A program made the position numbers and the translations under genes. A model generated the notes under the pieces. That model was not told where the DNA came from and did not search any database. It was given only the letters and a program-made list of their open reading frames with translations. A DNA stretch of 64,000 bases from Linum tenue. Lineage: Eukaryota; Streptophyta; Magnoliopsida; Malpighiales; Linaceae. Where the stretch lies: positions 39,328,066 to 39,392,065 of the forward strand of contig CAMGYJ010000006.1 of the NCBI GenBank assembly GCA_946122785.1, given 5' to 3'. This document shows positions 22,520 through 33,835 of the stretch, one piece after another. Position 1 is the first letter of the stretch, and each line of letters opens with the position of its first letter.

Positions 22520-22812
22520 TCGACCGGGTATTTTACAATTCCGGGTCTCCTATCTTTCATTCTTCGTTCCTTTCTTGTTCGAACTCCAAATCAGGTGTTG
22601 TTTGATCCTAGACACTCGTAGTCTCGTTATCTTTCTTTTCATAACAAGCTTACAGAATTCTATGGTCACAAATGAGATAGAAATCCATTCTTCTTTAGGT
22701 CATTCTCGAGTTTCTTCACCGAGTTGCCAATTGATCTCCGATTAACTTGAAACTTGCGCTTATGCTCCACTTTACGTGCTAGGACCTGAAATATGACAAA
22801 GTAACATAATAT
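22520..22812 (-). mobile_element. left piece of the 3' LTR of element D2
   Basis: Reversed, this piece matches 21670-21955 almost base for base with small gaps, so it is a family D LTR in opposite orientation. The A element starts to its right and the first 38 bp of the same LTR lie beyond that element at 30717-30754. I therefore read it as the D2 3' LTR split by the A insertion, with some loss at this junction. Confidence 0.65.
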
Positions 22813-24147
22813 TGCATGACCATGAAGAAGAGCCATTGACCGTGAACCTCGAGGCGTCCAGAGCCAAAACAGAAGTTAATAATGCAAGGTGAGTTCACGA
22901 TCACTAAGACCGTGAACTGAGCCTATCGACCGTGAACGGATGTGAACGAAGCGATGCGTTTTGGCGTTCATCTGCAGTTCACGGACGCGTTTCATGGTTC
23001 ACGGCCATTAACTCAGGCCGTGAACTGAGCTCGTCTCTGGTTTAAAAGATGAGCTGAAAGGAGGAGAGAGGGGAGACCCCATTTGTGTGAAAAGCCTTAT
23101 TCAGATTTCTAGAGAGGGAAACACGAACCAAAGGAGAAGAAGGTTAGGGGTTTGATTCAAGTTGGATTTTGGGAAGATTTCCTCCCAGGAATGTTCAACA
23201 CAAGGGCCAAGAAGATTGGGAGCATCCTCCAAGATGGTTTCTACCTCTTCTCCTTGTGTTTTCCCCATTTCTAGCGTGGAGTAGATTTCCTTTAACTAGG
23301 GTGTTGTGAAACCCTAACTCTACCAAGTAGTTTCTTTTATGTGAATTGAATGATTGTCATTGGGTATTGGTTAATTTAATGATTGAGGTATTATTCATGT
23401 TGATTGTGCAAGCTTGTGCTTAGCAACCTAAGGGTTGTGCATGTTTTGTGCTTAGCATCCTTAGGTTTGAGCATTTTGGTGCTTAGCAACCTAAGGATTG
23501 TGCATAATTGTGCTTAGCATCCTTAGGTTTGTGCATGTTGGTGCTAGCAATCTAATTAGCCACATTAACCTAGCTTAGAGAGGAAAATCCCCCTTCCAAG
23601 GGAGACTCAATCGAGTTGGTTTTCCTTAAGCTTTTTAAGCCACCTAACTAGGTTAATTTAGGTCAACCCTCAATGTTGAATTAAGCAAAGTGGTTAATAG
23701 CGTTTAAGTAGTCCGACCCTTCAGTTGAGTGAGGGAGTAAGTCAACTACCGATTTCCTAAACCGAGAGGGTCGAGTGACACGTCCTATAATGTTTACCTG
23801 GTTTAGCAATTGAGATCGTGGTCTCCGACCATATATGCATTCCTCTACGGTTGGCGGTTACCTTGCCCAAAGCAATCGTTCCAATTCACATACCATGGTA
23901 CTAGTTAGGGGGAAGCGATACGTGAGTGATCCTTCCACAAAAGAGTTTTCAAAACCATTTACCTTTGCCTTAATTATCAAACTTTTAAACCAAAACTTTG
24001 CTTCTAGATAATGATTAAAATGACTAAAGTAGGGGAAGACGGACCGGCCCGGGTTGATATTTAAACATACTTATCCTATACTGCACCCAACTAAGGTTTA
24101 TACTTGGAATTTAGGCGGGAATTTATTGTGGTATTCGGAGTGAGTCA
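22813..24147 (+). mobile_element. 5' LTR of the family A element (A2), start missing
   Basis: It aligns with A3 (29150-30716) from 'gaccatgaagaagagcc' onward; the first ~230 bp are missing. It ends GGAGTGAGTCA at 24147, 6 bp before a primer site. It has GTTCACGG/CCGTGAAC motifs at about 22845-23035, TTTAAAAG at 23041 as TATA-like box, and a minisatellite at 23412-23552. Confidence 0.85.
23412..23552 (+). repeat. LTR minisatellite, ~34-bp units
   Basis: Four and a bit copies of a unit like 'gtgcttagcaacctaagg' plus 'ttgtgcat' follow one another. The same array is at 29971-30095 in the partner LTR, where one unit has lost a few bases. Confidence 0.85.
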
Positions 24148-24153
24148 TGTTTT

Positions 24154-24171
24154 TGGCGCCATTATCGGGGA
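24154..24171 (+). other. primer-binding site of the family A element
   Basis: TGGCGCCATTATCGGGGA matches the tRNA-Asp complement at 16 of 18 positions and lies 6 bp after the LTR. Confidence 0.85.
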
Positions 24172-24295
24172 CACCGGTCTGTTATCTAGAAAAAGTTGTT
24201 GGTTGTTAATCTAGCTTTTAATTTCCAGTTTTGCAAGTGTGTGTGCTTTGCTTGTGCTAGACTTGGTGTGTTTTCTGATTGTGTGTACGTGGTGC

Positions 24296-26846
24296 ATGAC
24301 CCGGAGTAACCCGACACCTTTGCTACCACTTTACGAGGACATAAACCGAACTCTCCGGCTCCTAGCACGGGAGAGAGAGCTGGCGGAGGCAAGGAAAAGG
24401 AGTGAAAGAGGGGGACAACATTTGGGTCTCGGTGTTAGTGGAGAAGAAGTTGAAGAAGTGGAAGTTGAACCCTTCGTTGTAGTGGAAATTGCGGGTAACC
24501 AAAGGCAAGATGGAGCCACTCAAGCCCGTCAGTTAAACGATGCGTCGGATGAAGAGGATGCCCCGAGGATGATGGGGTACTATATGGCCCCAAGGCCGGC
24601 GGACATTCAATCACCAATCCTACATCCTCCAGTGGCGGCAAACAATTTCGAGATCAAGCCAGCTCTAGTGACTATGATACAAAGTAATGCTCTATTCCAT
24701 GGCCTTGAGAGCGAGTCACCAAGAGAGCACATGCAGAGATTCTTGGAGCTCACGGGGAGCTTGAAAATCAATGGTGTGCCTGCCGAAGCTTTGCAACTGA
24801 GGCTTTTCCCATGCTCACTCTCGGGGAAAGAACTTAGGTGGCTAAAAAACTGCCCACCTTGGTCAATCACCTCATGGGACGACCTCCTCAACAAATTCAT
24901 GGCTCATTATTACCCGCCTTCGAAGACGGAGGAGTGGAGAAAGAAGATAACCCATTTCGAGCCAGAAGAGGATGAGACCTTGAGGGATGCTTGGGAGAGG
25001 TACTCCGACTATTTTCTTTAGTGCCCTCACCACGGGTTTGAAGAACAGTTTCGGATCAAAACCTTCTACGGAGGCCTAATGCAAGAAGATAAAATTCTCA
25101 TGGACTCCTTGTGTCAAGGGAAATTGATGAATATGGCTCCACCCAAAATAACCGAGATACTTGAAGACATGGCCCTTAGGGGATACGATTGGGGGTTGAC
25201 TAGAAGTGGAAGAAGAAGCAACGATAGGGGAATGAGAAGTGTGGGAGCGAGTGCTTCTCTTGAGGCGAAGTTGGATAAGTTGCTTGCAGTTACGATTGAA
25301 GATCCGAGGCAAGGAAAAAGGCAGGTGATCTCGTGCGACTGGTGCTCGAGCACCAGTCATGAGACGGCTGAGTGTCAAGCAATGAAGGAGGCAACCACTC
25401 CGGAGGAGCAAGTCAACTTCGTGGCAAATGCTAGGGTCAACAACCCGTATAGCAATACTTATAACCCCGGATGGAGGAACCACCCCAGCTTTGCTTGGGC
25501 ATCGCCGACAAATCCGAGGCCCCAGGGTTTTCAAGGCCCCACAGGAAATTTATAACCTCGGCCGACCTTCATCCAACAAAGACCTCAAGTTCAAGGCTCA
25601 ATCTTCCAACAACCGTACCAAGCACAAGGTGGCCTAGGGTTTCAACAACAACAACAACCCGACAAGCTATCTAGGCTTGAAGACCTAGTGAACACCTTTG
25701 TGAGTACGAGTAGCCAAAAGTTCGACAAGATAGAGCAATATATGGAAGTGGCGACTACCAAGTTTACCTCGGTTGAGGCGGATCTCCGAAGCCATCAAGC
25801 GAACCTCCAAAATTTGGAGGTGCAAATCAACAACGTCACCGGCATCATCACCGAGAGACCAAAGGGAGCCTTACCTTCCCAAACCATGGCGAACCCCAAG
25901 GACCATGCCGGGGTGAATGCACTTCAAGTGAGGAGTGTGAAGGTGGTTTCGGAAGTCACCACTCAAGAAGTGAACGAGAAGGAAGATACCAACCCAAAGA
26001 AGGGAGAAGAGAAGCCCTCGAGGAATGAGGGTAAGGCGGCAAGGAAGGCATTGCCGGAGGATGGATATACACCACCTCTTCCTTATCCCACAAGGATGTA
26101 CAAGGAGAGGTTGGAGAACGAGTGTGGAGGTTTCATGGAAATGCTCCGCAACCTCCACCTCAACATCCCTTTCCTTGAAGCCATGGCTCAAATGCCAAGA
26201 TATGCCAAGCACCTCAAGGGATTCCTCACCAAGAAGCCAAAGCTTGAAAGCCTCGCCAACGTGACTCTTGGCGAGGAGTGTTTGGCTTACCTCCTCAACC
26301 ACTTGCCCAAAAAGCGGCCCGACCCAGGTAGCTTTACTATCCCTCTTGATATTGGTAACCATCATATAGACAATGCCTTGGCGGACCTAGGAGCTAGCGT
26401 TAATGTGATGCCCTACAAGCTTTTCAAAAAGTTAGAAGTAGGTGAACTTAAGACCTCTAAGCTTAGCATCACCTTAGCCGACTGTTCGGTCATTAGGTTG
26501 AGAGGTATTGTGGAGGATATGATGGTGAGAGTGGGCAAGTTTTGCTATCCGACCAATTTCGTGATTCTCTACACAAGTGAGGACTCGGATATGCCACTCA
26601 TCCTCAGTCGTCCCTTTCTTGCCACCGCCAAGGCATGCATTGATAGACGTTAATGAGGGGACCTTAATTTTGAGGGATGGTAAGGAGAGAATCAAGGTTG
26701 AAATTGACCCTAAGGTTAGGAGTGATGAAGTAAATGGAGTAGTTTCAAATGATGTGAATGAGAGTGGAGGAGAGCCTCTCAAGGCAAACCCACCATTACT
26801 TGTGTTGCTTTTGGTGATGTTGAGTAGGAAGTTAAGAAGGGTCCTA
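24296..26846 (+). pseudogene. gag-protease of the family A Athila-type element
   Basis: From the ATG at 24296 one frame runs to about 26634 with only two stops (TAG 25019-25021, TAA 25553-25555). Gag core: 'APRPADIQSPILH', 'ESPREHMQRFLELTGSLKING', 'WDDLLNKFMAHYYPPSK'. Next come 'CDWCSSTSHETAEC', a C/H-rich knuckle-like site, 'RVNNPYSNTYNPGWRNHP' and a glutamine run. Protease has the active-site signature 'DLGASVNVMP' and '[13 protein letters not shown]'. A 4-bp duplication (GCATGCAT at about 26633) then shifts the frame, and 'DVNEGTLILRDGKERI' continues in the next frame to 26846. Polymerase, RNase H and integrase are absent. The element could move only with helper proteins. Confidence 0.88.
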
Positions 26847-27280
26847 TGCCCAAATAATCGAGGATGAATGCTTGGAGATGAAGGATGAGGGGAGCTTTGG
26901 CCTGAAAGATGGGAGATGCCGAAGCAATGTTGGCAAACCAAGAGGGCCAACTCAAGGAGCCTAAGATGGGAGGCTACAAGCCTCGCGCCGAGAGTGTGGT
27001 GGATCCGCTCTCGGTGGCATCACGTTTGAAGTCGTGATCGATCCCCAACCGTCAAGCTAATGACGATAAATTAGCGCTTTTTGGGAGGCAAACCAACGGA
27101 GGTTTGTTTTCGTTACCTTATTTTTTTTTTGTTTTAGTGTCTTGTGAAGAGTTCGAGTGGTGAAGTGGTGTCCCCATGCCGAGTGTTGTGGTTTTGCGGT
27201 TTAAGGTTGTGTTGTGATCGATTAGGAGGCACGGTGGAATAGGTTGAGTCAATGTTTCTTCAGAAGTGCCCTATTTTCAC
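26847..27280 (+). mobile_element. non-coding link after gag-protease
   Basis: The block contains the motif 'tagcgctttttgggaggcaaacca' at about 27072-27095. This normally follows the end of pol in these elements, so pol was deleted cleanly between 26846 and about 27000. No coding is seen. Confidence 0.65.
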
Positions 27281-27460
27281 TTGAGTTCACGGACGGATTG
27301 TTGTGTTCACGGTCTTACAAGACCGTGAACTAGGCACTTCTGTATGTTCACCACTTGTCGACCAACCGCAGTTCACGGACGCGCTTGAGTGTTCACGGTC
27401 TCTAAGACCGTGAACTGGGCAACACGTCCGTGAACTCAGAGTCGTGCCTATAAAAGGGGA
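27281..27460 (+). promoter_or_regulatory. internal promoter-like module, LTR-type palindromes plus TATA box
   Basis: At least five GTTCACGG-type motifs, several as inverted pairs (for example 'gttcacggtc...gaccgtgaac'), lie at 27284-27436. TATAAAAGG follows at 27449-27457. This is the same arrangement as in the family A LTRs just before their TATA boxes, but here it is inside the element, upstream of the second ORF. Promoter activity is inferred from the arrangement only. Confidence 0.5.
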
Positions 27461-27784
27461 GTGAACGGCGACTCTTCACTTCACGACCAAATCTGGCCGG
27501 AAAATTTAAAATCTTCGCCGGAAAATGCAAAACTCCGTCGGTTTTTCGATTTTCCCCTATTTCTGCCGAGCAAAACCTAAAGGCAACGTCATACCCAGTC
27601 TCCCCTCCTAAAAACCGGCATGTGCTGAAATTTTGGGGAGATTTGGCGCACATTTTTACGGCCAAGTCACTGGCGGCGAGTTTCCGACGAAACTCTGACG
27701 ACCCTTCTCCGGTCAGTTTTCCGACCATTTTTCACCGTCCTTACCCGCAACTCACTTCCTCCTACGTCCAACTTGCGTCTCCAG

Positions 27785-28248
27785 GTTTGTTTTTTGACTT
27801 TACCTTAGTGATTTGTGGAGAATCTGATTAGGTGGTTAAGTGAGGTTGAATTTTTGTGCTTTACATGATTGAATATAGATTTAGGGTGAGCAATTAGGTG
27901 AATCATGTCGATTTAATGATGGATTGATTTTTGCATGAGCTTAGTGAGCCTTGGTGGGCGTTTTTGAACCGCTTTGTGTTTATTTTTAGAATTTTCCCAC
28001 CAAATGCTATGTTATGAACGCAAGCGGAGTTTATTCTTGTTTGGTGGATGGTAGCCACCGTGGTTTAGGTTGTGGTTTAACTTTTGTGTGCTTGAACTGT
28101 GAACTACCGACAACCATGCCACGGTGAGCTTGAGCTTAAATGTTTTTATCCATGGTTGAAAGATAAGTGTGGGGGGAATTTCTTTTCCTCCCAATGAGCA
28201 TTATTTGACGAATGTTTCCATGTATGGTGTGTGTTTGTATTTTTGCAG
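27785..28248 (+). other. putative 5'-leader intron before the second ORF
   Basis: A donor-like CCAG|GTTTGT at 27785 and an acceptor 'tttttgcag' ending at 28248 bracket 464 bp with a T-rich end. The exon would resume one base before the ATG at 28250. Upstream, 27480-27784 would be an untranslated exon. The splice sites are predicted from consensus only. Confidence 0.35.
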
Positions 28249-28249
28249 G

Positions 28250-28927
28250 ATGCTTAACTTGGAGCATGAGTTCATTAGTTATCTGGTGAACCACCCGAAC
28301 TTTGGCGACAAGTTCGCCTACCAGAGTGGCAGCCCGGCCAGCAAGAAGAGCCAGCCACGGGTGGAGTTTATGCTGGGAGGTCAGCCACGAGTGCTGACCT
28401 ATGATGCCTTTGCACAGACCATGGGGCTCGCCACCGCCCACATGACAATGATGGAGCCGCAGTACACCGACGAATTCAACTATCAGGGCGCATTCCGAGC
28501 CCTCTGCCGCCCAGAGCACGAGCAGGATGAGTTCAAGGGGAGCCGCACTAATGTGGAGAAGTTGAAGACCTAGTGGAGGATCCTCCACACTCTGCTCACC
28601 AGATCCATCGTCCCCAGCCTCCATTCAGGCCACTTGATGACGAACAGAGGGCTCATTGCCCTCTACTCGATGAGGAATCCAGCAGAGCCGATCCATCTGG
28701 GATTGTTAATTGCTACTTCTTTCGCCCGGTGTCTGGGGTGAAACAGAGTGGACACTATGCATATGGGGGACATCATAACGAGGATAGCCCAACACTTCCA
28801 GGTGGATCTGACCCGCTGCACCAGTGAGGACCTTTGTTGCCTTTCCATTTGTTCCTCAGACTTGAATTCCATGCATGGTTGGTTGTGGTTGATAAGTGGT
28901 CTTGTTGAGACTTGCATTGATCCATGA
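28250..28927 (+). pseudogene. second ORF of the family A element (putative plant transposon protein type)
   Basis: The frame starts 'MLNLEHEFISYLVNHPNF', directly after a splice-acceptor-like site, and keeps one phase to 28927 with stops at 28571-28573 and 28739-28741. It includes 'TLLTRSIVPSLHSGHLMTNRGLIALYSMRN' split by short gaps and 'MGDIITRIAQHFQVDL'. These are features of the ORF found downstream of pol in Athila-type elements and annotated in databases as a plant transposon protein; its function is not established. It is about 225 codons and probably truncated at its C-terminus. Confidence 0.65.
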
Positions 28928-29149
28928 ACAAGGTAAGAACTTTTCGTTTGCCCGTTTTTGATGGCTTCGAATGTCGTTTTTGGTGGATGTTGGTATTGCT
29001 TGTAACGATCCATATATTGATTGCCTATAGCCATTGAGAATTACCACTTTGTACCCTTTGAGTTGTCCCCAAAGTATTTGTGTAGGTTGAAATATACCTT
29101 GTGTGAAATGGTTTGCTTGGGGACAAGCAAACGTCTAAGTGTGAGGGAG
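28928..29149 (+). mobile_element. polypurine tract region of the family A element
   Basis: The sequence runs through 'ggtttgcttggggacaagcaaac' to 'aagtgtgagggag', which abuts the 3' LTR at 29150. The same GGGGACAAGCAAAC and AAGTGTG blocks precede the 3' LTRs of elements C and D2. Confidence 0.8.
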
Positions 29150-30716
29150 TGATTCGGGACTAATTGTACATGCTTTGCCCCCATTTTCCTTAGTCTTTTG
29201 TGGCAATTTTGCTCCTAAAAGGTTGGGTTTACGCTAGTTTTCTCGTGTATTAGTGTGTTTCATATTTAACAGGTGAAACCAGTCTCAGATTCGAAAGTTG
29301 GACGAAAAGGATCGAAAACCGGGAGAAGAGGTGGAAAAGGGCCAGTTCATGGCTATCCCAGGAAGTTCACGGTCTTGCACGACCATGAAGAAGAGCCATT
29401 GACCGTGAACCGCGAGGCATCCAGAGCCAAAATATAAGTTACAGACGCAAGGTGAGTTCACGGTCACTATGACCGTGAACTGAGGCTGTCGACTGTGAAC
29501 GGATGTGAACGAAGCGGTGCATTATGGCGTTCATCTGCAGTTCAAGGACGTGTTTCATGGTTCACAACCATGAACTAAGGCCGTGAACTGAGCTCGTCTC
29601 TGGTTTAAAAGATGAGCTGAAAGGAGGAGAGAGGAGAGACCCCATTTGTGTGAAAAGCCTTCTTCAGATTTCTAGAGAGGGAAACACGAACCAAATGAGA
29701 AGAAGGCTAGGGTTTTGCTTCAAGGTGGATTTTGGGAAGATTTCCTCCAAGGAATTTTCAACACAAGGGCCTAGAAGATTGGGAGCATCCTCTAAGATGG
29801 TTTCTACCTCTTCTCCTTGTGTTTTCCCCATTTCTACCATGGAGTAGATTTCCTTTCACTTGGATGTTGTGAAATTCTAACTCTACCATGTAGTTTCTTT
29901 TATGTGAATTGAATGATTATCATTGGGTATTGGTTAATTCAATGATTGAGTTATTATTCATGTTGATTGTGCATGCTTGTGCTTAGCAACCTAAGGGTTG
30001 TGCATGTTTTGTGCTTAGCATCCTTAGGTTTGTGCATTTTGGTGCTTAGCAACCTAAGGATTGTGCATAATTGTGCTCCTTAGGTTTGTGCATGTTGGTG
30101 CTAGCAACCTAATTAGCCACCTTAACCTTGCTTAGAGAGGAAAATCCCCCTTCCAAGGGAGACTCAATCGAGTTGGTTTTCCTTAAGCTTTTTAAGCCAC
30201 CTAACTAGGTTAGTTTAGGGCAACCCTCAATGTTGAATTAAGCAAATTGGTTAATCGCGATTAAGCCATCCGACCCTTGAGTTGAGTGAGGGAGTAGGTC
30301 AACTACCGATTGCCTAAACCGAAAGGGTCGAGTGACACGGCCTATAATGTTTACCTCGGTTTAGCAATTAAAATCGTGGTCTCCGACCATATATGCATCC
30401 CTCTAGGGTTCGCGGTTACCTTCCCCAAGGCAATAGCTCCAATTCACATACCATGGTAGTAGTTAGGGGGAAGCGACACCCGAGTGATCCTTCCACAAAA
30501 GAGTTTTCAAAACCATTTAGCTTTGCCTTATTTTATTGTAATTAGCAAACTTTTAAACCAAAACTTTGTTGCTAGATAGTGATTAAAACGACTGAAGTAG
30601 GGGTAGACGGACCGGCTCGGGTTTGATATTTAAACATAGTTATCCTATACTGCACCCGACTAAGGTTTATGCTTGGACTTTAGGCGGGAATTTATTGTGG
30701 TATTTGGAGTGAGTCA
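29150..30716 (+). mobile_element. 3' LTR of the family A element (A3)
   Basis: It starts TGATTCGGGA and ends GGAGTGAGTCA, complete at 1567 bp. CG-containing palindromes at about 29365-29600 precede TTTAAAAG at 29604. It resembles A2 closely, including the minisatellite at 29971-30095. Family D DNA continues directly after it, which shows the A element inserted into the D2 3' LTR. Confidence 0.88.
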
Positions 30717-30754
30717 AAATGAGGGGTAAAATATGTGTAAATATGTAGTCATCA
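30717..30754 (-). mobile_element. right piece of the 3' LTR of element D2
   Basis: On the minus strand this is the LTR start TGATGACTACATATTT followed by 'ACCCCTCATTTT', matching the start of the family D LTR at 21581. Its continuation is at 22520-22812 on the other side of the A element. Confidence 0.75.
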
Positions 30755-32590
30755 AATTCCCCCACACTAAACCGTTTGCTTGTCCCCAAACAAATCAAGT
30801 CAGACACAAGATAAGCTCAAAATGTTTTATCCGTGCAACACTTGGGGACATATCGCGTAGGCACAAAAAAACATGAATCGTATTGGATTTTAGACATCAA
30901 CATATGAACAACAGCAACCTAGAAAACCACCACAACTAACATTCGAGTGTAGTAAAATCGGGTAGAAGAAGTGTCACCCTTCTATTCACTGACCAACATA
31001 GACTTGACTCAACCAGTCATTTAAAACAGTCACCTCATGCATAAAATTCAAGACATCAAAATCAAGACAGAGCAATCTAGGTCCTCACCGGGGTGTATAA
31101 TATGAAAATTGAATCACTCACTCTAAACCAGTGGGGTCATGACGAAATTTGATGCAAGATGTGTGCATACTCATTCCCTCAATTCTAACATCTCTTCACC
31201 ATAATGGCAGCCTCTAAATCCTAGAGTTCACATGTCTGGTGTCACCACTAACCAGTCAGGAGGTCTTAGACACGAGTAGATGGCTGGCTAGGGTCTTAGA
31301 CATGGGGAAAAGGCCTTTTAGGTGGTGGAAGAATTCATGACACAAGGTTCCACAGTTCAAAACCCATCAAATCGATATTTGACCAAATCAGTTACTTTCT
31401 TTCTCTGCTATTCTGCATTAACCATGTCTTAAGAGCACATAAGTGAAAGAGGTAACAATATCAGTATTTCCCAGCCAGACTTCTAAGAAACACTACTTCG
31501 ATGGGCACAATTGAACTTTCTGGTAGCATCTCTCTTTTGGTTATTGTCATTTTTTCAATTTTCAATTTTTTTCTTTTTCTCACTTAGAGAGATACAACGT
31601 TCCACCTTCATTATCTTTCTTCATGCACCTGCCCAACTTTTAAAGAACGGATTCCAACACTCACATAATTTTTAGCAGAACAACAGAAAGCATGCAAAAA
31701 CCGCTATGTGGAACTTCTACGAAATGCAAAAGGATGATTTTTCATTGAAGACACGAAGTAAAGAAAGTCACACGGCTCAAAGGGGCTGACTAAGGGTATG
31801 ACACACCAAGACAATCAATTTGGTCGTGGGATAATCACATGGCTAACTATTTTCTCTATCTCTCATTCTGATTCCCTGAACTAGATGCATAAACGACTGT
31901 AGAAATTAAGTGATCAATCCAAGTCATACTTGGTAAGAAAACAGTTGAAAAATAGAACCCCTACACAACTCTACTGCACGTCTCAATCATCATTATATGT
32001 TGTCTCAATCACAAACAAGTTATTCATATATCAATGCTAACGGCCAATCGATTCACCATACAAAACCACAATGCCAATAAGATCATGCAAACATTAGTAC
32101 TTAGAGACCTCAAATCTCGAGATTTGGACAGTGGACTAGGCTCAAAGCACACACATACAACCAAACATTCACATGAAAACATAATGTAACATCCCCTCAC
32201 ACTTAAGCACGACATTGTCCTCAATGGAGGAAAGATACAGAGGGTTGAACGAAGTTACCAGATCAAGTGTGAATGATGGTGGACGGGGCAGTCGGTGCAT
32301 TCCAGGAGGAAAGAGAGCAGTCGGAACACAAACACCACACAAAATCTCACATAGGTTGAGTTACTGACTCTAAAATCAAAGAACAAAACCGACTCAACCG
32401 AAGAGAAATAGGGGAAAAAATGCAAACGAACTGGTTGGGTTGCCTCCCAATAAGCGTTTCTTTCACGTCTTGAGCCAGACAGTGGCTTCTAAGTTTCGGT
32501 CCACCCCAGAACCTCCTTGAAGTTGAGGTTCTCATTTATGAGGTGGAGTCTTAAGTCACGAGCATGTGGTGTAGCAGGTGATGTGGGATC
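30755..32590 (-). mobile_element. 3' untranslated region of element D2
   Basis: It begins beside the LTR with the polypurine tract (minus strand 'agtgtgggggaatt') and matches 11128-12860 of element C along most of its length. It ends with the 'aaacgcttattgggaggcaaccca' motif at about 32435-32460. No coding is supported. Confidence 0.8.
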
Positions 32591-32597
32591 GTGAACT

Positions 32598-33700
32598 TTA
32601 TGTAGATAAAGTCTCCACCCTCGAGACCTCTTCTTCTCTCGTCTCATTGCCCCAAACCAGATATGACAACATCGATTGACCACCATCACGTCCACCCAGA
32701 GGGATCGATGTCAATGCGACCTTGGTGTGGCAAAGAGACACTGCAAATGGGTCCCTGCCAAGCAGCTCCTCGAAGTTTGGTGGAGATATCATATGTAACT
32801 CATGGCCGGTGCAAGCCTCTTCCACCTTATCTTCTTCCTCAGCCTGGACGCCAATTGCTTCCTCAACCCTCCTTCCTTCTTCAAAATGTGGTATCACCCT
32901 TGGGAAAAGATCAAGAACTCCTTCTACTTCGCTTTCGTCATCCTCCACAACTTCTTTCCACACCCTTTCTCGCTCTTCTTCTTCCAGCACGGATTGGAGA
33001 GCAAGTCGCCAAGCAATTTCTTCAATGAGATCATATTGCATTAACTCACTCATGCCCGCCTCTTTAAAGCTCGGTGTGGGATGTGGGAAGGTGTGGTTGG
33101 CTACAACAGGACATTCTTAATCATGATCATCACGGGAGCTCTTCGTGAAAGCTAATGTCTGCTCCAAAATGTCCTTCTAGCATCCTTCATCCTCCCCCTC
33201 CTCTTCTATGGTAGCAGAAAGGTGATCTTGAGCAAGCTGTGCACAAACTTGCTCAACCCGCTATATTTGCTTTGCTGAGTGTGGAATAGTCTCCTCCAAT
33301 TCATGGAGAGATGAAGAGTTAGGAGGAGCAACAAATTGGAATATGAGGTCCATCTTGTGGAGGGATCTCTCGGTGTCTCGAGCAAACTGCTCTATGACAA
33401 GTCTCAATTGACTATTTGGATCTGGCCTTGGAGTGTAACATGGCTCTGCAGAATGGTCTGTGAAGGCCGCCATGGCTAACTCCAACTCCGATGGCCCTTC
33501 TGGTTGTGGGAGGATTTCTTCTTGATAAGGATATTGTTCTTGAAATGCCCAAGGGTTTGGTTGTACTCCGCAGTAGGGGGGTTGGTACTAAAACCAGAAT
33601 CCATAGTCTTCTCCCTCTTGAATGCTCTAGGAAGTCTCGGGGTAATACCACTCGGGTGGTGGTGGATACCCCAATGGTTTGAGAAGCCATTAGGATCCAT
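32598..33700 (-). pseudogene. D2 accessory ORF of unknown function
   Basis: The reading frame starts at 33700 with 'MDPNGFSNHWGIHHHPSG', about 110 bp after the primer site. It shifts frame near 33490 and then keeps one phase from 33485 to 32598 apart from a few stops (for example at 33261). The first half has 'FARDTERSLHKMDLIFQF'. The second half is strongly acidic, with 'EEACTGHELHMISPPNFEEL' and 'PLGGRDGGQSML'. Element D1 has the same protein at 8885-9824. No gag, protease or polymerase domain is recognisable. The paired conservation suggests it was a real gene of this non-autonomous family. Confidence 0.6.
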
Positions 33701-33811
33701 GATTCAGATCTTCACCAACAAAAACAAAACACCCAAGTGAAAATCAAGAGTGGAAAAGAAAAGAAAAACGCTAAAGTAACAAACTTCTACCTTTCCTAAT
33801 AATCTAGACAG

Positions 33812-33829
33812 TCCCCGACAACGGTGCCA
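33812..33829 (-). other. primer-binding site of element D2
   Basis: On the minus strand this reads TGGCACCGTTGTCGGGGA, 16 of 18 matches to the tRNA-Asp complement, 6 bp from the LTR. Confidence 0.85.
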
Positions 33830-33835
33830 AAAACT

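Noticed and set aside
23412..23552. Regularly spaced repeats recalling a CRISPR array
   Set aside because: Units are contiguous without unique spacers and lie in a plant retrotransposon LTR, so this is a minisatellite.
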